From NCBI GenBank assembly GCA_013350335.1, contig CM023538.1:61865080-61929079 (forward strand): DNA of 64,000 nt. Reading direction: 5' to 3'. Below, in pieces: positions 22,004 to 35,147 of the stretch. A model generated the notes under the pieces. That model was not told where the DNA came from. It saw only the letters and a program-made list of their open reading frames with translations, and ran no database searches. Numbering within the stretch: the first letter of the stretch is position 1; the number at the start of each line of letters is the position of its first letter. This DNA is from Chimonanthus salicifolius. Its lineage: Eukaryota > Streptophyta > Magnoliopsida > Laurales > Calycanthaceae. A program made the position numbers and the translations under genes.

Positions 22004-22059
<56 letters not shown>
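22004..22059. repeat. AT microsatellite
   Basis: About 28 uninterrupted AT units immediately after a SINE tail. The counterpart in copy C (49873-49943) is longer. Confidence 0.95.
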
Positions 22060-22064
<5 letters not shown>

Positions 22065-24550
22065 GTTCAAACCATATTACATTATACATGTTTTAGTTTA
22101 TTCATTTGATATTTGAGAAATGATTTTGTTCGCTAATCTTTCTTAGAGAAACTGCTTTATCATGATAAGACAACAATTATTATATCATAATTTAAACCTA
22201 TCACATGTACCAAGTTTCAACTGGTCGAATTTATTTTCAAAGGGAACTGTTGTTGATGTCATTGCTTACGGAAGGGAAGTGACGTGGGAAGAATGCACTT
22301 TTAAGTAGGAAAAAAAAGAAAAATTTAAGAAAAATCTAAAATGGGATAATCCAAGAATTATATAAAAGAAAATAGATAAAAATATTTTTATAATTCTCAT
22401 TTGATCATTTTAGTCTTTATCTTATGATAATTAATGTAAAAATGAGTTAATGTGCATCATTTATAAAAAAATCATAAACATATGAGAGTCCTTTTAGATG
22501 AAAGTAGTAAGAAATTTACGTGTCTCTTTTGTCTAAGTGAATTTAGATTATTAAAACTATTATTCTTTATTTAAATTTAAATTTCATTTTTTTTTTTTAC
22601 ATTCTACATCATATAAGTTGCATTGAGTATCATCAATATTTATTTAAAGATTTTATTCTGATATTAAAAATTAAGTAGGATGACTTAGTTAATCCATTTT
22701 CACCAATTTTATAAAACTCATAATAATCTATCTATCTAAACTTTTTATTATAAAATGAGTTTGACTTCTCATTTTATAATTAGAAGAAGTAAAAACTTAT
22801 AAACAAAATTACTTAAAATAGATCTCTATAGTCCAAATTCACTTGAGTGCTTATGTTTTATATTTATTTTAGTTTAATTTTTTTATATCATTAATATTTT
22901 CACTCTATATTGAAGTGGAGCCTAATTTTAGAAATAAAAGAAATCACACATAAACTTCGTCTATTAAGTAAATTCAGAGGAAATTAGATCTAAGATTTTT
23001 TAATCTAAAATTAAAAATTTAAATCAACTAAATTATCTATGTATTATTATTTTTTATTCCACTCTCTCTTACATAGCTTTGAGCTTTTTTTTATTTGGTA
23101 CCAACCCTAGATTACTAGTAACAATAATAAGCTCAACAAATATGTACGATGTGAGCTAATAACAATATAGACTAATTGTAAAAATAAAATAAATCATCAA
23201 TAAACTTTATATATTAATTAAGTTTAAAAATTTAGATTTAAGATTTCTTAATTTAAATTTAAAATTTAAAATCAGTTAAATTATCTGTTCAATATTTTAT
23301 TTTATTCCACTCTCTTCTCTTCTATAAATGTCGAGCCTTCCTTTATTTGGTACCAATAATAATAACATAGTTCAACATTACTATGTACCATGTGAGTCAG
23401 TAACAATAATAGCCTTTCATTAGTTGTTCATTACTTTGGAATCTCATTGACAGCTCTGCTGAAAGAATCCTCTGTTGTAGGTGTGGAAGACAAACAAGCT
23501 AGTCACCAAAAAATTATAATATTATTGATAGGTGTGGGTCAGCCTACTTTACAAAGAGCTTAAATATGGATAGGTGGGTCATGCACGTGTATCATGTGGA
23601 ACAATTTTTTATTTTATTTTTCATACTACAATAACAATATATAAGAAGAGAGCTGCTGTGACCATTCTACACGTGGCGTGTAAAATCAATGTCACAAATT
23701 GTTAACAAATTAAGAATTAAGTGAAATTTATTAGTTTGATGAGACTTTTTATGTGATTTCAGATTATAAGTATGATACTTATAGGGCTATTTTAAATAAT
23801 ATAAAAATATAATGATTTATAGAATTTAAGTCTGATTCAAGTTTTAAATATCTTGACTTCAAGTTTTTTGAAATATATTTTCATGAATATTCAAGAATTA
23901 TAGAGATATTACATAAAAATAAATGAAAATTGAAAAGAAAATGGATATTTAGGTGAAAATAGTCAAAGCCATAAAGATCTAATAGCTTCACATTTTTAGG
24001 ACTAGATTTTGTATCGTGAGTCTTTAAAATGAGAAAGTTTTAAGAATATTTTAATTTCAGAGAGAACAAGAAAAAATTAGTTTTATGAAAAGCTGAAAAT
24101 AAAATGTACAAAATTAAACATTTCTGTATGTCCTAAAACAACAATTAAAACATATATTAATTCATTTCTGCCAAGATATGAAAAATAACAAATTTTGGAG
24201 AACTTTGCATAAATTTGTTGTGAAATTTCTTTCATTGTTTGAGAAATTGAAGAATGATGGGATGCCTTTACACTTGGTGTCACAACGAAGTTGTCAGGAC
24301 TTTAGTCGATTTTCTCTTTTAACTAAAACGGTTTTGGTAAATAAAAAGTGATGAAAATTAATTTATGAATGAAAAAAAAGAAAATGAGATGAAAATTGGT
24401 TTTCAACTAAATTATTTATCCCATCAATCTGGAGTTAGATATTTTATATTTGAATTTGACAAATTAATTTTATGAATTGTTTGTCTATTTGACACCTATA
24501 TGATTTGAACTCACAAATTTTAAACTATAATTATAAGATTTTATCAGATA

Positions 24551-24880
24551 TAGGGCTGAAACTCGGATCGGGTCAGGTTTCAATAAATTCAATTCAACCT
24601 ATGTCAAAAATTATTCAACCTGACCTGACACGACCCGAATGGCTGACCCAAGTTACTCAACTCGACTTGATCCGAATTGTTGATCCGACTCAACCCGAGT
24701 GTTGTTTTATTATTTGGTACACTCAGGTCGAATTGAGTCGGGTCAGCTTGCTTTTAAAAATTTCAATTCGACCCGACCTGAATTTTATGCGGATTTATTT
24801 TTTTCCAACTCAAATTTACTCGAAATATACAAAATCATAATCTAAAACCCATTAATTTATGGGGTCAGGTTTTACTCCTA
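24551..24880. mobile_element. hAT-type MITE (TAGGG family)
   Basis: Ends tagggctgaaactcggatcg and, reversed, taggagtaaaacctgacccc. Perfect 8-bp target duplication atcagata (24543-24550, 24881-24888). Rich in gacccgac/gtcgggtc words. Orthologous copies at 30221-30550 and 53606-53935. The 111-residue open frame inside is incidental. Confidence 0.85.
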
Positions 24881-25207
24881 ATCAGATATACTATAAGTCT
24901 TTATCAATTTATTTTATTATCTAAAGTATCTAAAGGAGATTGTAATGTCCACCAAAAGGAACTCTTTGGGCCATGACGTTGAATGATTGTACAGCCATTA
25001 TAGTTCTAATAATAATAATAATAATAATTTATTTAAGTGCGATTTAACTGATAATATTAAATTAAGGTTCCAAATCTTTTTTTATTAAGCAGTTAAGTCT
25101 TTGTTTGTCAAGCACCAAGTCAAGCCAATCACCCCAAGTCTATCCATTTAGGTTAGTAGTAATGGAGTTAGGCGTCCATATTGTCCAAAGGAGATAATGA
25201 CAACGAC

Positions 25208-25687
25208 CAAGGGTTAAAATACCTCCCGGGCCGATATATCGGCCGATATTTTTATCTCTCCTCCTGATATCAACATTTTCTCTCTCCTCCGATATCGGAA
25301 CTGTGAAATAACCGCAAAAAACCGTTACGAACCACAAAAAAACCACAAAAAGCCGTGAAAGTCGTGTCATGACGAACCGTTACAAACCGTGACGAACCGT
25401 GATGAACTGCAAAAAACAGTTAAAAACCGCAAAAAATTGTGAAAGCCGTATCCTAACGAACCGTGACGGATTGTGTCGAACCGCAAAAAATCATTAAAAA
25501 CCGCAAAAAACCGTGGAAAACCGTGTAAAAATTGTATCGGTATTTTTTTTTAAAAGAAAATTTAAATACCGATATTTATAAATATCGGCCGATATTACTA
25601 CTGTACAGTCGATACATATCGTATCGGCCAATATTGTTCGATTTGAAAAAACTAATATATATCGACCGATATTTGCACGTTAGATAA
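25208..25687. mobile_element. TCGGCC-family element with internal minisatellite
   Basis: About 480 bp absent from the matching sites at 30861 and 54243. Left end caagggttaaaatacc then gggccgatatatcggccgat; right part has gtatcggccaatatt and atatatcgaccgatatt. The centre (25300-25535) is an irregular array built from accgtgaaa, accgcaaaaaa and gaaccgtgacgaac words. Ends are approximate because the target duplication is unclear. Confidence 0.65.
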
Positions 25688-25949
25688 CCACAACAAATGT
25701 CCCTCTCATGGAATTTTATTTAAATTGCTGCTACTTTAGTGATAGAAGCTGTTTATGACACATTCATGGCCCACCACTTCTACTCAAAAGAAATGTTGCT
25801 ATCATTTCACCCTCACAATAATACAAAAAAAGTGCTAAATTGTATGTAATGACGTACTGAGAAGAAATGTTGCATCATTTCACCCTCACAACAATTAAAA
25901 ATGCTCGTCCATTTAGAAACCAGAGTTTTTAATTATCAGACATCGTTTT

Positions 25950-26590
25950 CAAATTTTAGAGATAAATTATCTTTTTTCTCGCTTACATTTTATTCTTAAG
26001 ATGATTATTCAGTTGATTTTTTAGTTACTTTGAACAATTTAACTGCACAGTCAAATCATTTGAAAGTTTTTTCGAACAAATGAATATTGATGCTACAGTA
26101 AAATTCTTTAAAAAATTTGAATAGTAAAATATCATTTAAAATTTTAAAGTTATTTTTTAAGTACTGTATATTTTCAAAAATTTTTAAATTAAATATCCAG
26201 ACTAATTACGATAATATGATAAAAATAGTTTAAGACTTGAAGGTCTTTTGACATTCCAAAATACTTAAAATACAGTGTTTTACAAATAAGGGTATCCCTC
26301 AGCTGTGTCAAAAATATATTTGGGAGTGTCAAAAGACCTTAAAGTTTTAAAGTATTTTTATCAGGCTATCGTAATTAGTCTGGATATTTAATTAAAGAAA
26401 TTTTGGAAATACACAGTGCTTAAAAAATAACTTTAAAGATTTAAAGGAGATTTTATTATTTAAAAAGTTATTTTTTAAGTACTGTGTATTTTTAAGAATT
26501 CAAGTTATTTTGACACTTTCAAATGCTTAAAACACAATATTTTACAAATAAGAGTATCCCTCGACGGTACCAAGAACACATTTGGGTAAA
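25950..26590. mobile_element. Foldback-family element
   Basis: Related to 5797-6507: shares gttattttttaagtactgt, cagactaattacgataa, gtcttttgacattcc, tacaaataagggtatccctc and their inverted counterparts. Followed by a second partial left arm (26460-26590). More decayed than the first copy. Confidence 0.6.
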
Positions 26591-27408
26591 GATCACTGCT
26601 CATATTCATTTAAGTGTTTTCATGTTCACCTCTTTCAAAGCAAAAGAAGATAAGAGTGATGGAATGTAAGTCTCTTCGTTTGAATGATATATCAGTTTTT
26701 AACTGGTGCTTCATCAGTTATCATTTTTCATCACTTATTTACTCTTTCTTGATTGAATCTCTTTCCATTTTTATAAATAGAAACACCTTTCTTAATTATG
26801 AATAATAATTAAATTCTTAAATACATTTTGAGTTGGCCCCACCAATAAATCAAAATCCATGGGAATGATCCTCATTTAGTATTCATTCAGCATTCTCTTT
26901 ATCCTTGACTCTCCTTCCTTTCCAACGTCTCTTTTATCATTTTATCCTTGACTCTCCTTCCTTTCCAAAGTCTCTTTTATCATTTTATTACTTTAGTTCT
27001 CTCTCAAGATTGAGTCCAAAATGACAATCAGACTATAGAAAACAATAGTTGAGAGTTCAATTGAAGCAAGTTCATTGCAGCTACCCTATCCGTATACCGG
27101 GTACTTTTACATAGAGTGGTCTTTGGAATACAGTAAGAATCGAACTTAAAACTTCCACTTGAAACCAGTCCTAACTATCACATGGTATAATTTTATCCAT
27201 TTTACATATGAGAAACTGATCAAAACCAACAAAGCTCCATATACAATTTTACATTTTCCTTCATGGGGAGTATATTCATCCATTGTGAATATAGAAAATA
27301 TCTAACCAACGATATTATAATGCATGAATAGACAGTGACCTGCATATGCATTTGGAAATTTCATGTCCTCTTAAAAAGCAAAAGGAGTGATGGAAACTAA
27401 GTCTATAG

Positions 27409-27878
27409 CAATGTTATCAAACTTGACCCGACCCGTCGGTCAATTGTGACCCGACCTGTGGGTCAACTGTGACCCGAGTGAAACACGGGACAGATCATTT
27501 TAAGATTCTTCTGGATTAAAAATCCTTAAAAACTCTCTGCGACCTACAAGTCAACCCTATTTTTCTATTAAACCCGTGACCCTTGACTCTTACCCCTTAA
27601 AAACCCTTGGTTTTTTAAATGAAGAAAATGAAGACGACGATGTTGGTTCTTGTGAGAATATGATTTTTGGATTATTAGTTTTTAGTATTTACAATTGAGT
27701 TTGTGAGAAAAAATATTTTTTTATGAAATATAACCTTAGTTAATAATTTAATATTATATTAATAGTACGGGTTGACTGATTTTGACTGGATTTGACTATG
27801 GGTCAACCCAATTGAACATTATCTAACCCACCCTTCCTTTAAAACGGGTCGCTCCGCAGACTGGATTTTAAAACATTG
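27409..27878 (+). mobile_element. hAT-like nonautonomous element
   Basis: 470 bp. Left end caatgttatcaaacttgacc and reversed right end caatgttttaaaatccagtc are inverted repeats. Flanks gtctatag and atttagag are a degenerate 8-bp duplication. Ends rich in gacccgtgggtcaa words, AT-rich core, no ORF. Same family at 32563-33009 and, inverted, at 143-549. Confidence 0.7.
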
Positions 27879-30220
27879 ATTTAGAGTGATCCGAAGTCTG
27901 TTCTTTGTCGTGTTCCATCAATGATATAACAATTTTTCATCGCTTATTTACTCTCTTTTTTATTGAATCCCTTTCTATTTTATAAATAGAAATGACATTC
28001 TTAATAATGAATATGAAAAAATAAATTTCTATATGCATTTTGAGTTGGCCCCACCAATAAATTAAAATCCATTGGGAATGGTCCTCATTTAATATTCATT
28101 CTGAGCACCTTTTAAACAAAAACGGAAGGATTCCCTTTTCCATGGACTCTCTCTTCTTTTGCATGTACTCTCTTCTATCCTTTTATTCTCTTACTTCTCT
28201 TTCAAAATAGGATGCAAAGTGACAACCACAACACGTGAGAGTCCAATTCAAGCAAGTTCATTGCAACTGCCGTACTCATACACCTTGGATAATTATATAG
28301 AGTAGTATTTTAGAGTGGACTTAGAATTGAATTTAAGACTTATGTTTTTGAAACAGATTTTTGGTACAACTTTATCTATTTTACATATAAGAAACCGATG
28401 AAAATTATCAAAACTCCATATAGAATTCTATAATAGATATCATGGTTTTCAATAAAGTTTTAGTGATTTGGTAATCGCAAGGAAGACGAATGGTATGATA
28501 AGCTCAATCACGATATTATCTCTAAATCATTGACGTTTTACGAAAAAACTATTATTTTTTATTTAAATTTAAATTCCATTTTTTTTTTACATTCTACATC
28601 ATATAAATTGTATTGAGCATCATCAATATTTATTTAAAGATTTTATTTTGATATTAAAAATTAAGTAGGATGACTTAGTTAATACATTTTCACCAATTTT
28701 ATAAAACTCATAATAATCTATTTATCTAAACTTTTTATTATAAAATGAGTTTGACATCTCATTTTATAATTAGAAGAAGTAAAAACTTATAAACAAAATT
28801 ACTTAAAATAGATCTCTATAGTCCAAATTCACTGGAGTGCTTATGTCTTATATTTATTTTAGTTTAATTTTTTTCTATCATTAATATTTTCAATCTATAT
28901 TGAAGGTGAGACTAATTTTAGAAATAAAAGAAATCACATGTAAATTTCGTCTATTAAGTAAATTAAGAAAATATTTGATCTAAGATTTTTTAATCTCAAA
29001 TTAAAAATTTAAATCAACTAAATTATCTATTTATTATTTTATTTTATTCCACTCTCTTCTACATAGCCTTGAGCCTTCCTTTATTTGATACCTACCCTAG
29101 ATTACTGGTAACAATAATAAGCTCAACAACTATGTACGATATGAGCTAATAACAATATAGACTAATTGTAAAAATAAAATAAATTGTCAATAAACTTTAT
29201 ATATTAATTAAGTTTAAAAAATTAGATTTAAGACTTTTTAATCTAAATTTAAAATTTAAAATTAATGAAATTATCTGTTCAATATTTTATTTTATTTTAT
29301 TCCACTCTCTTCTCTTCTACAAATCTCGAACCTTCCTTTATTTGGTACCAATAATAATAACATAGTTCAACAACTATGTACCATGTGAGTTACTAACAAT
29401 AATAGCCTGTCATTAGTTGTTCATTACTTTGGAATCTCATTGAGAGCTCTGCTGAAAGAATTTTGTGTTGTAGGTGTGGAAGACAAACAAGCTAGTCACA
29501 AAAAAATTATAATATTATTGATAGGTGTGGGTCAGCCTACTTTATAAAGAGCTTAAATATGGAAAGGTCGGTCATGCACGTGTATCATGTGGAACAATTT
29601 TTTATTTTATTTTTTATACTACAATAACAATATATAAGAAGAGAGTGTTGTGACCATTCTACACGTGGCATGTAAAATCGATGTCACAAATTGTTAACAA
29701 ATTAAGAATTAAGTGAAATTTATTAGTTTGATGAGACTTTTTATGTGATTTCAGATTATAAGTATGAAAATAAAATGTACAAAATTAAACATTTCTGTAT
29801 GTCCTAAAACAACAATTAAAACATATATTAATTCATTTCTACCAAGGTATGAAAAATAACAAATTTTGGAGAACTTTGCATAAATTTGTTGTGAAATTTC
29901 TTTCATTGTTTGAGAAATTGAAGAATGATGGGATGCCTTTATATTTGGTGTCACAACGAAGTTGTCAGGACTGTAGTCGATTTTCTCTTCTAACTAAAAC
30001 GGTTTTGGTAAATAAAAAGTGATGAAAATTAATTTATGAATGAAAAAAAGAAAATGAGATGAAAATTGATTTTCAACTAAAATATTTATCCCATCAATCT
30101 GGAGTTAGATCTTTTATATTTTGAATTTGATAAATTAATTTATAGATCGTCTGTCTATTTAACATCTTTATGACTTGAACTCACAAATTTTAAACTATAA
30201 TTATAAGATTTTATCAGATA

Positions 30221-30550
30221 TAGGGTTGAAACTCGGATCAGGTCAGGTTTCAATAAACCCAATTTAACCTATGTCAAAAATTATTGAACCTAACTTGACA
30301 CGACCCAAATGGCTGACCCAAGTTACTCAACTTGACTTGATCCGAATTGCTGATCCGACTCAACCCGAGTGCTGTTTAATTATTTGGTGCACTCGGGTCA
30401 AATTGAGTCGGGTCAGCTTGCTTTTAAAATTTTCAATTCGACTCAACTTGAATTGAATGCGGGTTTATTTTTTTCCAACTCAAATTTACTCAAAATATAC
30501 AAAATCATAATCTAAAACCCATTAATTTATTGGGTCAGGTTTTACTCCTA
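30221..30550. mobile_element. hAT-type MITE (TAGGG family), tandem copy
   Basis: Orthologue of 24551-24880. Left flank atcagata is intact; the right flank has decayed to atcgata by one base loss. Inherited through the block duplication. Confidence 0.8.
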
Positions 30551-31109
30551 ATCGATATACTATAAGTCTTTATCAATTTATTTTATTATCTAAAGTATCT
30601 AGAGGAGATTGTAATGTCCACCAAAAGGAACTCTTTGGGCCATGACGTTGAATGATTGTACAACCATTATAGTTCTAATAATAATAATAATTTATTTAAG
30701 TGCGATTTAATTGATAATATTAAATTAAGGTTCCAAATCTTTTTTTATTAAGCAGTTAAGTCTTTGTTTGTCAAGCACCAAGTCAAGCCAATCACCCCAA
30801 GTCTATCCATTTAGGTTAGTAGTAATGGAGTTAGGCGTCCATATTGTCCAAAGGAGATAATGATGCAGACAACAAATGTCCCTCTCATGGAATTTTATTT
30901 AAATTGCTGCTACTTTAGTGATTGAAGCTGTTTATGACACATTCATGGCCCACCACTTCTGCTCAAAAGAAATGTTGCTATCATTTCACGCTCACAATAA
31001 TACAAAAAAAGTGATAAATTGTATGTAATGACGTACTGAAAAGAAATGTTGCATCATTTCACCCTCATAAGAATTAAAAAACCTCGTCCATTTAGACATC
31101 AGAGATTTT

Positions 31110-31790
31110 AATTATCAGACATCAATTTTCAAATTTTTGAGATAAATTATCCTTATGCGCTCTTGTATTTTATCCTCCCAACAATTATTCAGTTAATTTT
31201 TCAGTTACTTCAAATAATTTAACTGTGCAGGTCAAATCAACTGTACAGTCAAATCATTCCAAGGATCTTTTAAACAAATGAATGTTGATGCTACAGTTAA
31301 ATTCTTTAAAAATTTTAAATAGTAAAATATCTTTTAAAATTTTAAAGTTATTTTTTAAGTATTATATATTTCTAAAATTTTTTAAATTAAATATCCAGAC
31401 TAATTACGATAATATGATAAAAATAGTTTAACACTTGAAGATCTTTTGACATTCCAAAATACTTAAAACACAGTGTTTTACAAATAAGGGTATCCCTCAG
31501 CTGTGTCAAAATTATATTTGGGAGTGTCAAAAGACCTTGAAGTGTTAAAGTATTTTTATCAGGTTATCGTAATTAGTCCGGATATTTAATTTGAGAAATT
31601 TTGAAAATATAAAGTACTTAAAAAATAACTTTAAAGATTTAAAGGAGATTTTATTATTTAAAAAGTTATTTTTTAAGTACTGTGTATTTTTAAGAATTCA
31701 TGTTATTTTGACACTCCCAAATGCTTCAAACACAGTGTTTTACAAATAAGGGTATCCCTCGACGGTACCAAGAACACATTTGGGTAAAGA
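31110..31790. mobile_element. Foldback-family element, tandem copy
   Basis: Orthologue of 25950-26590 with the same inverted words (gtcttttgacattcc, gggagtgtcaaaagacc) around tacaaataagggtatccctc. Confidence 0.6.
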
Positions 31791-32562
31791 TCACTGCTCA
31801 TATTCATTTAGGTGTTTTCATGTTCACCTCTTTCAAAGCAAAAGAAGATAGAGTGATGGAATGTAAGTCTCTTCGTTTGAATGATATATCAGTTTTTAAC
31901 TGGTGCTTCATCAGTTATCATTTTTCATCACTTATTTACTCTTTCTTGATTGAATCTCTTTCCATTTTTATAAATAGAAACACCTTTCTTAATTATGAAT
32001 AATAATTAAATTCTTAAATACATTTTGAGTTGGCCCCACCAATAAATCAAAATCCATGGGAATGATCCTCATTTAGTATTCATTCAGCATTCTCTTTATC
32101 CTTGACTCTCCTTCCTTTCCAACGTCTCTTTTATCATTTTATTACTTTAGTTCTCTCTCAAAATTGAGTCCAAAATGCCAATCAGACTATAGAAAACAAT
32201 AGTTGAGAGTTCAATAGAAGTAAGTTCATTGCAGCTACCCTATCCGTATACCGGGTACTTTTACATAGAGTGGTCTTTGGAATATAGTAAGAATTGAACT
32301 TAAAACTTCCACTTGAAACCGGTCCTAATTATCACATGGTATAATTTTATCCATTTTACATATGAGAAACTGATCAAAACCAACAAAGCTCCATATACAA
32401 TTTTACATTTTCCTTCATGGGGAGTATATTCATCCATTGTGAATATAGAAAATATCTAACCAACGATATTATATTGCATGAATAGACAGTGACCTGCATA
32501 TGCATTTGGAAATTTCATGTCCTCTTAAAAAGCAAAAGGAGTGATGGAAACTAAGTCTAGAG

Positions 32563-33009
32563 CAATGTTATCAAACTTGACCCAACCCGTGGGTCAACTG
32601 TGACCCGAGTGAAACACGGGACAGATCATTTTAAGATTCTTCTGGATTAAAAATCCTTAAAAACTCTCTGCGACCTACAAGTCAACCCTATTTTTCTATT
32701 AAACCCGTGACCCTTGACTCTTACCCCTTAAAAACCCTTGGTTTTTTAAATGAAGAAAATGAAGACGACGATGTTGGTTCTTGTGAGAATATGATTTTTG
32801 GATTATTAGTTTTTAGTATTTACAATTGAGTTTGTGAGAAAAAATATTTTTTTATGAAATATAACCTTAGTTAATAATTTAATATTATATTAATAGCATA
32901 GGTTGACTGATTTTGACTGGGTTTGACTATGGGTCAACCCAATTGAACATTATCTAACCCACCCTTCCTTTAAAACGGGTCGCTCCACAGACTGGATTTT
33001 AAAACATTG
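32563..33009 (+). mobile_element. hAT-like nonautonomous element, tandem copy
   Basis: Orthologue of 27409-27878, 23 bp shorter because one gacccgtcggtcaa-type unit near the left end is missing. Flanks gtctagag and atttagag agree at 6 of 8 positions. Confidence 0.7.
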
Positions 33010-33665
33010 ATTTAGAGTGATCCGAAGTCTGTTCTTTGTCGTGTTCCATCAATGAATCAATTTTTCATCACTTATTTACTCTCTTTTTTATTGAATCCCT
33101 TTCTATTTTATAAATAGAAATGACATTCTTAATAATGAATATGAAAAAATAAATTTCTATATGCATTTTGAGTTGGCCCCACCAATAAATTAAAATCCAT
33201 TGGGAATGGTCCTCATTTAATATTCATTCTGAGCACCTTTTAAACAAAAACGGAAGGATTCCCAATCCATGGACTCTCTCTTCTTTTGCATGTACTCTCT
33301 TCTATCTTTTTATTCTCTTACTTCTCTTTCAAAATAGGATGCAAAGTGACAACCACAACACGTGAGAGTCCAATTCAAGCAAGTTCATTGCAACTGCCGT
33401 ATTCATACACCTTGGACAATTATATAGAGTAGTATTTTAGAGTGGACTTAGAATCGAATTCAAGACTTATATTTTTAAACAGATTTTTGTTACAACTTTA
33501 TCTATTTTACATATAAGAAACCGATGAAAATTATCAAAACTCCATATAGAATTCTATAATAGATATCATGGTTTTCAATAAAGTTTTAGTGATTTGGTAA
33601 TGGCAAGGGAGACGAATGGTATGATAAGCTCAATCACGATATTATGTCTAAATCATTGATGTTTC

Positions 33666-35147
33666 ACCAAAAAAGTCAATTATGCATCACGATATGATGT
33701 GACAAAAGTACTTGCTTTTTATATTGAAAGGTTATTGGTAGATGATGAAGAAGGAAGATGACAAACAGCAGTCAGGTTGGAAAAGTCCTACCGGTGGTCT
33801 ACAGTTCTGCATTGAATCTTCTTAGTTTGTAACTTTTGAACATGGGTAATTAACAAGTTTCATCTATCAATCTACCCAAAAGAATTTTGAGATTCAGTTC
33901 ATTCAGCATTTCTTACAGATGATCTGATCTATATTTACTAGTGAACTGTTTCACCTGATTATGAACCTCAAAACTTAAAAAGGTAGAATGAATTCAAGTA
34001 ATTTGTTCACTGACATATACAAAATTGCTATTGGACTGCTTTCTACCATTATTCATCTTTACGAAATGTTAAAATAAACAAGTCAAATGGATAGCTAAAT
34101 GTTTAGGTTGATCTGACTTTATATTGTGAGGAGATGTTTTTCTGAGGCTACGAGTGAGATGAGATAAGGCGATTTTTGAGCATGGGACATCATCGAGAGA
34201 AATACTGTCGTAGGGACTGCAGAGCAACACAATTGAATCGTTATTTGTGGGAGAACATTCGTCTGTAATAAAAAAAACCATAGTTTACATATTAGAAATT
34301 GACATTTTTTATTTTAACAAATTCTCAAAATTTCTTTTACGTCAGAGTAAATATTCAGATTAAATAAAAAAATTAGAGAAAATGTACGAGATTAAACATT
34401 TAAACACTACATTGGTGTCTTAAAAAATCCATCCATATTATACAAACACAAAAACCTAAATTAAAAAACATGACTTATGCTTTTCATTTCACCCAAAAAA
34501 ATTAGAAAAAACATTTTCAAAAAATTAACACACAAAATCACAACTCCATTAAACTTAATATTGAATGATTAAATGAAAAAATAATTTATTTCCAAAAATC
34601 CTCAATTTTTCATTTACCATAGAGCAAAAATTTGGAATAAATTAAAAAAATTAAAAGAAATGCATGAGATCTAACATTTAAACATCATATTACTTTCCTA
34701 ATTACTCCACCCACCATTTCTAAACACATAAAACCGAAATTTTTCACACATCCTCCATAATTTCATTCACCAACAATAACCCAAACTTCATGAAATATTT
34801 AACCTTCAATTTACTTTCAAATTTCATAAAAAGCAAATAATCACTTCTAACCTTTCAATATTAAAGAAAATAATAAAACATCTTTCTATATCATTATGGA
34901 AAATTTATTTTATTATACAACCTTTTATTTGCACACTTTCATCCCACGCTTTACCCACAAAATCACTCAATCCCAACACCAACATAAAGTTAAAAAAAGG
35001 GAAAAACCATGCAAGGAAAACAATTTAGACATGCATACGATGGATAGAGACCACCAAAGAAGGCAGAACAAAACCATACAAACTACAAAGTAGAATACGT
35101 AGATGGTTATGAAGTAGAGAATCCAACCCAATTATCAGGTCTAGTGC
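33666..35147. other. Intergenic region downstream of DUF247 gene 2
   Basis: Unique, very AT-rich sequence. The right part (34300-35100) is the 3' flank of the minus-strand gene. A 70-residue minus frame at 34069-34281 has no recognisable domain and is not called. Nothing else identified. Confidence 0.45.

Larger units (their letters stand above)
13190..22059 (+). repeat. Segmental duplication block alpha, copy B
   Basis: Collinear with copy A but expanded by later insertions: SINE (13301), hAT MITE (15453), TRIM (16905) and a 3.2-kb solo LTR (18041). It also keeps the complete two-LTR form of the TRIM that is solo in copies A and C. It ends in a SINE followed by an AT microsatellite, as in copy C. 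No gene lies within it; open frames at 16982-17611 belong to the TRIM and those at 19589-20106 to the solo LTR. Confidence 0.85.
22060..28545 (+). repeat. Segmental duplication block beta, copy 2
   Basis: Beta sequence (22140 onward) followed by two tandem versions of the alpha-start segment (26690-27330 and 27900-28545). From 22553 it is duplicated in direct orientation at 28546-33665. Insertions specific to this copy include the element at 25208-25687. Otherwise AT-rich and without a credible gene. Confidence 0.85.
28546..33665 (+). repeat. Segmental duplication block beta, copy 3 (tandem to copy 2)
   Basis: Direct tandem repeat of 22553-28545. The alpha-start end of copy 2 (tcattgacgttttacgaaaa) passes straight into actattattttttatttaaa, the sequence found at 22553. 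Copy 3 is shorter: it lacks the element at 25208-25687 and about 290 bp matching 23770-24060. It ends near 33665, where unique sequence begins. Confidence 0.85.

Noticed and set aside
22004..22059. CRISPR-like or regulatory array
   Set aside because: A simple AT microsatellite; no spacer structure.
24505..24840. 111-residue frame (and relatives at 30271 and 53600)
   Set aside because: Contained in a hAT-type MITE with defined ends; repetitive gacccgac words keep the frame open.
34069..34281. 70-residue minus-strand frame as a small gene
   Set aside because: No family resemblance, secretion signal or conserved copy elsewhere in the window.
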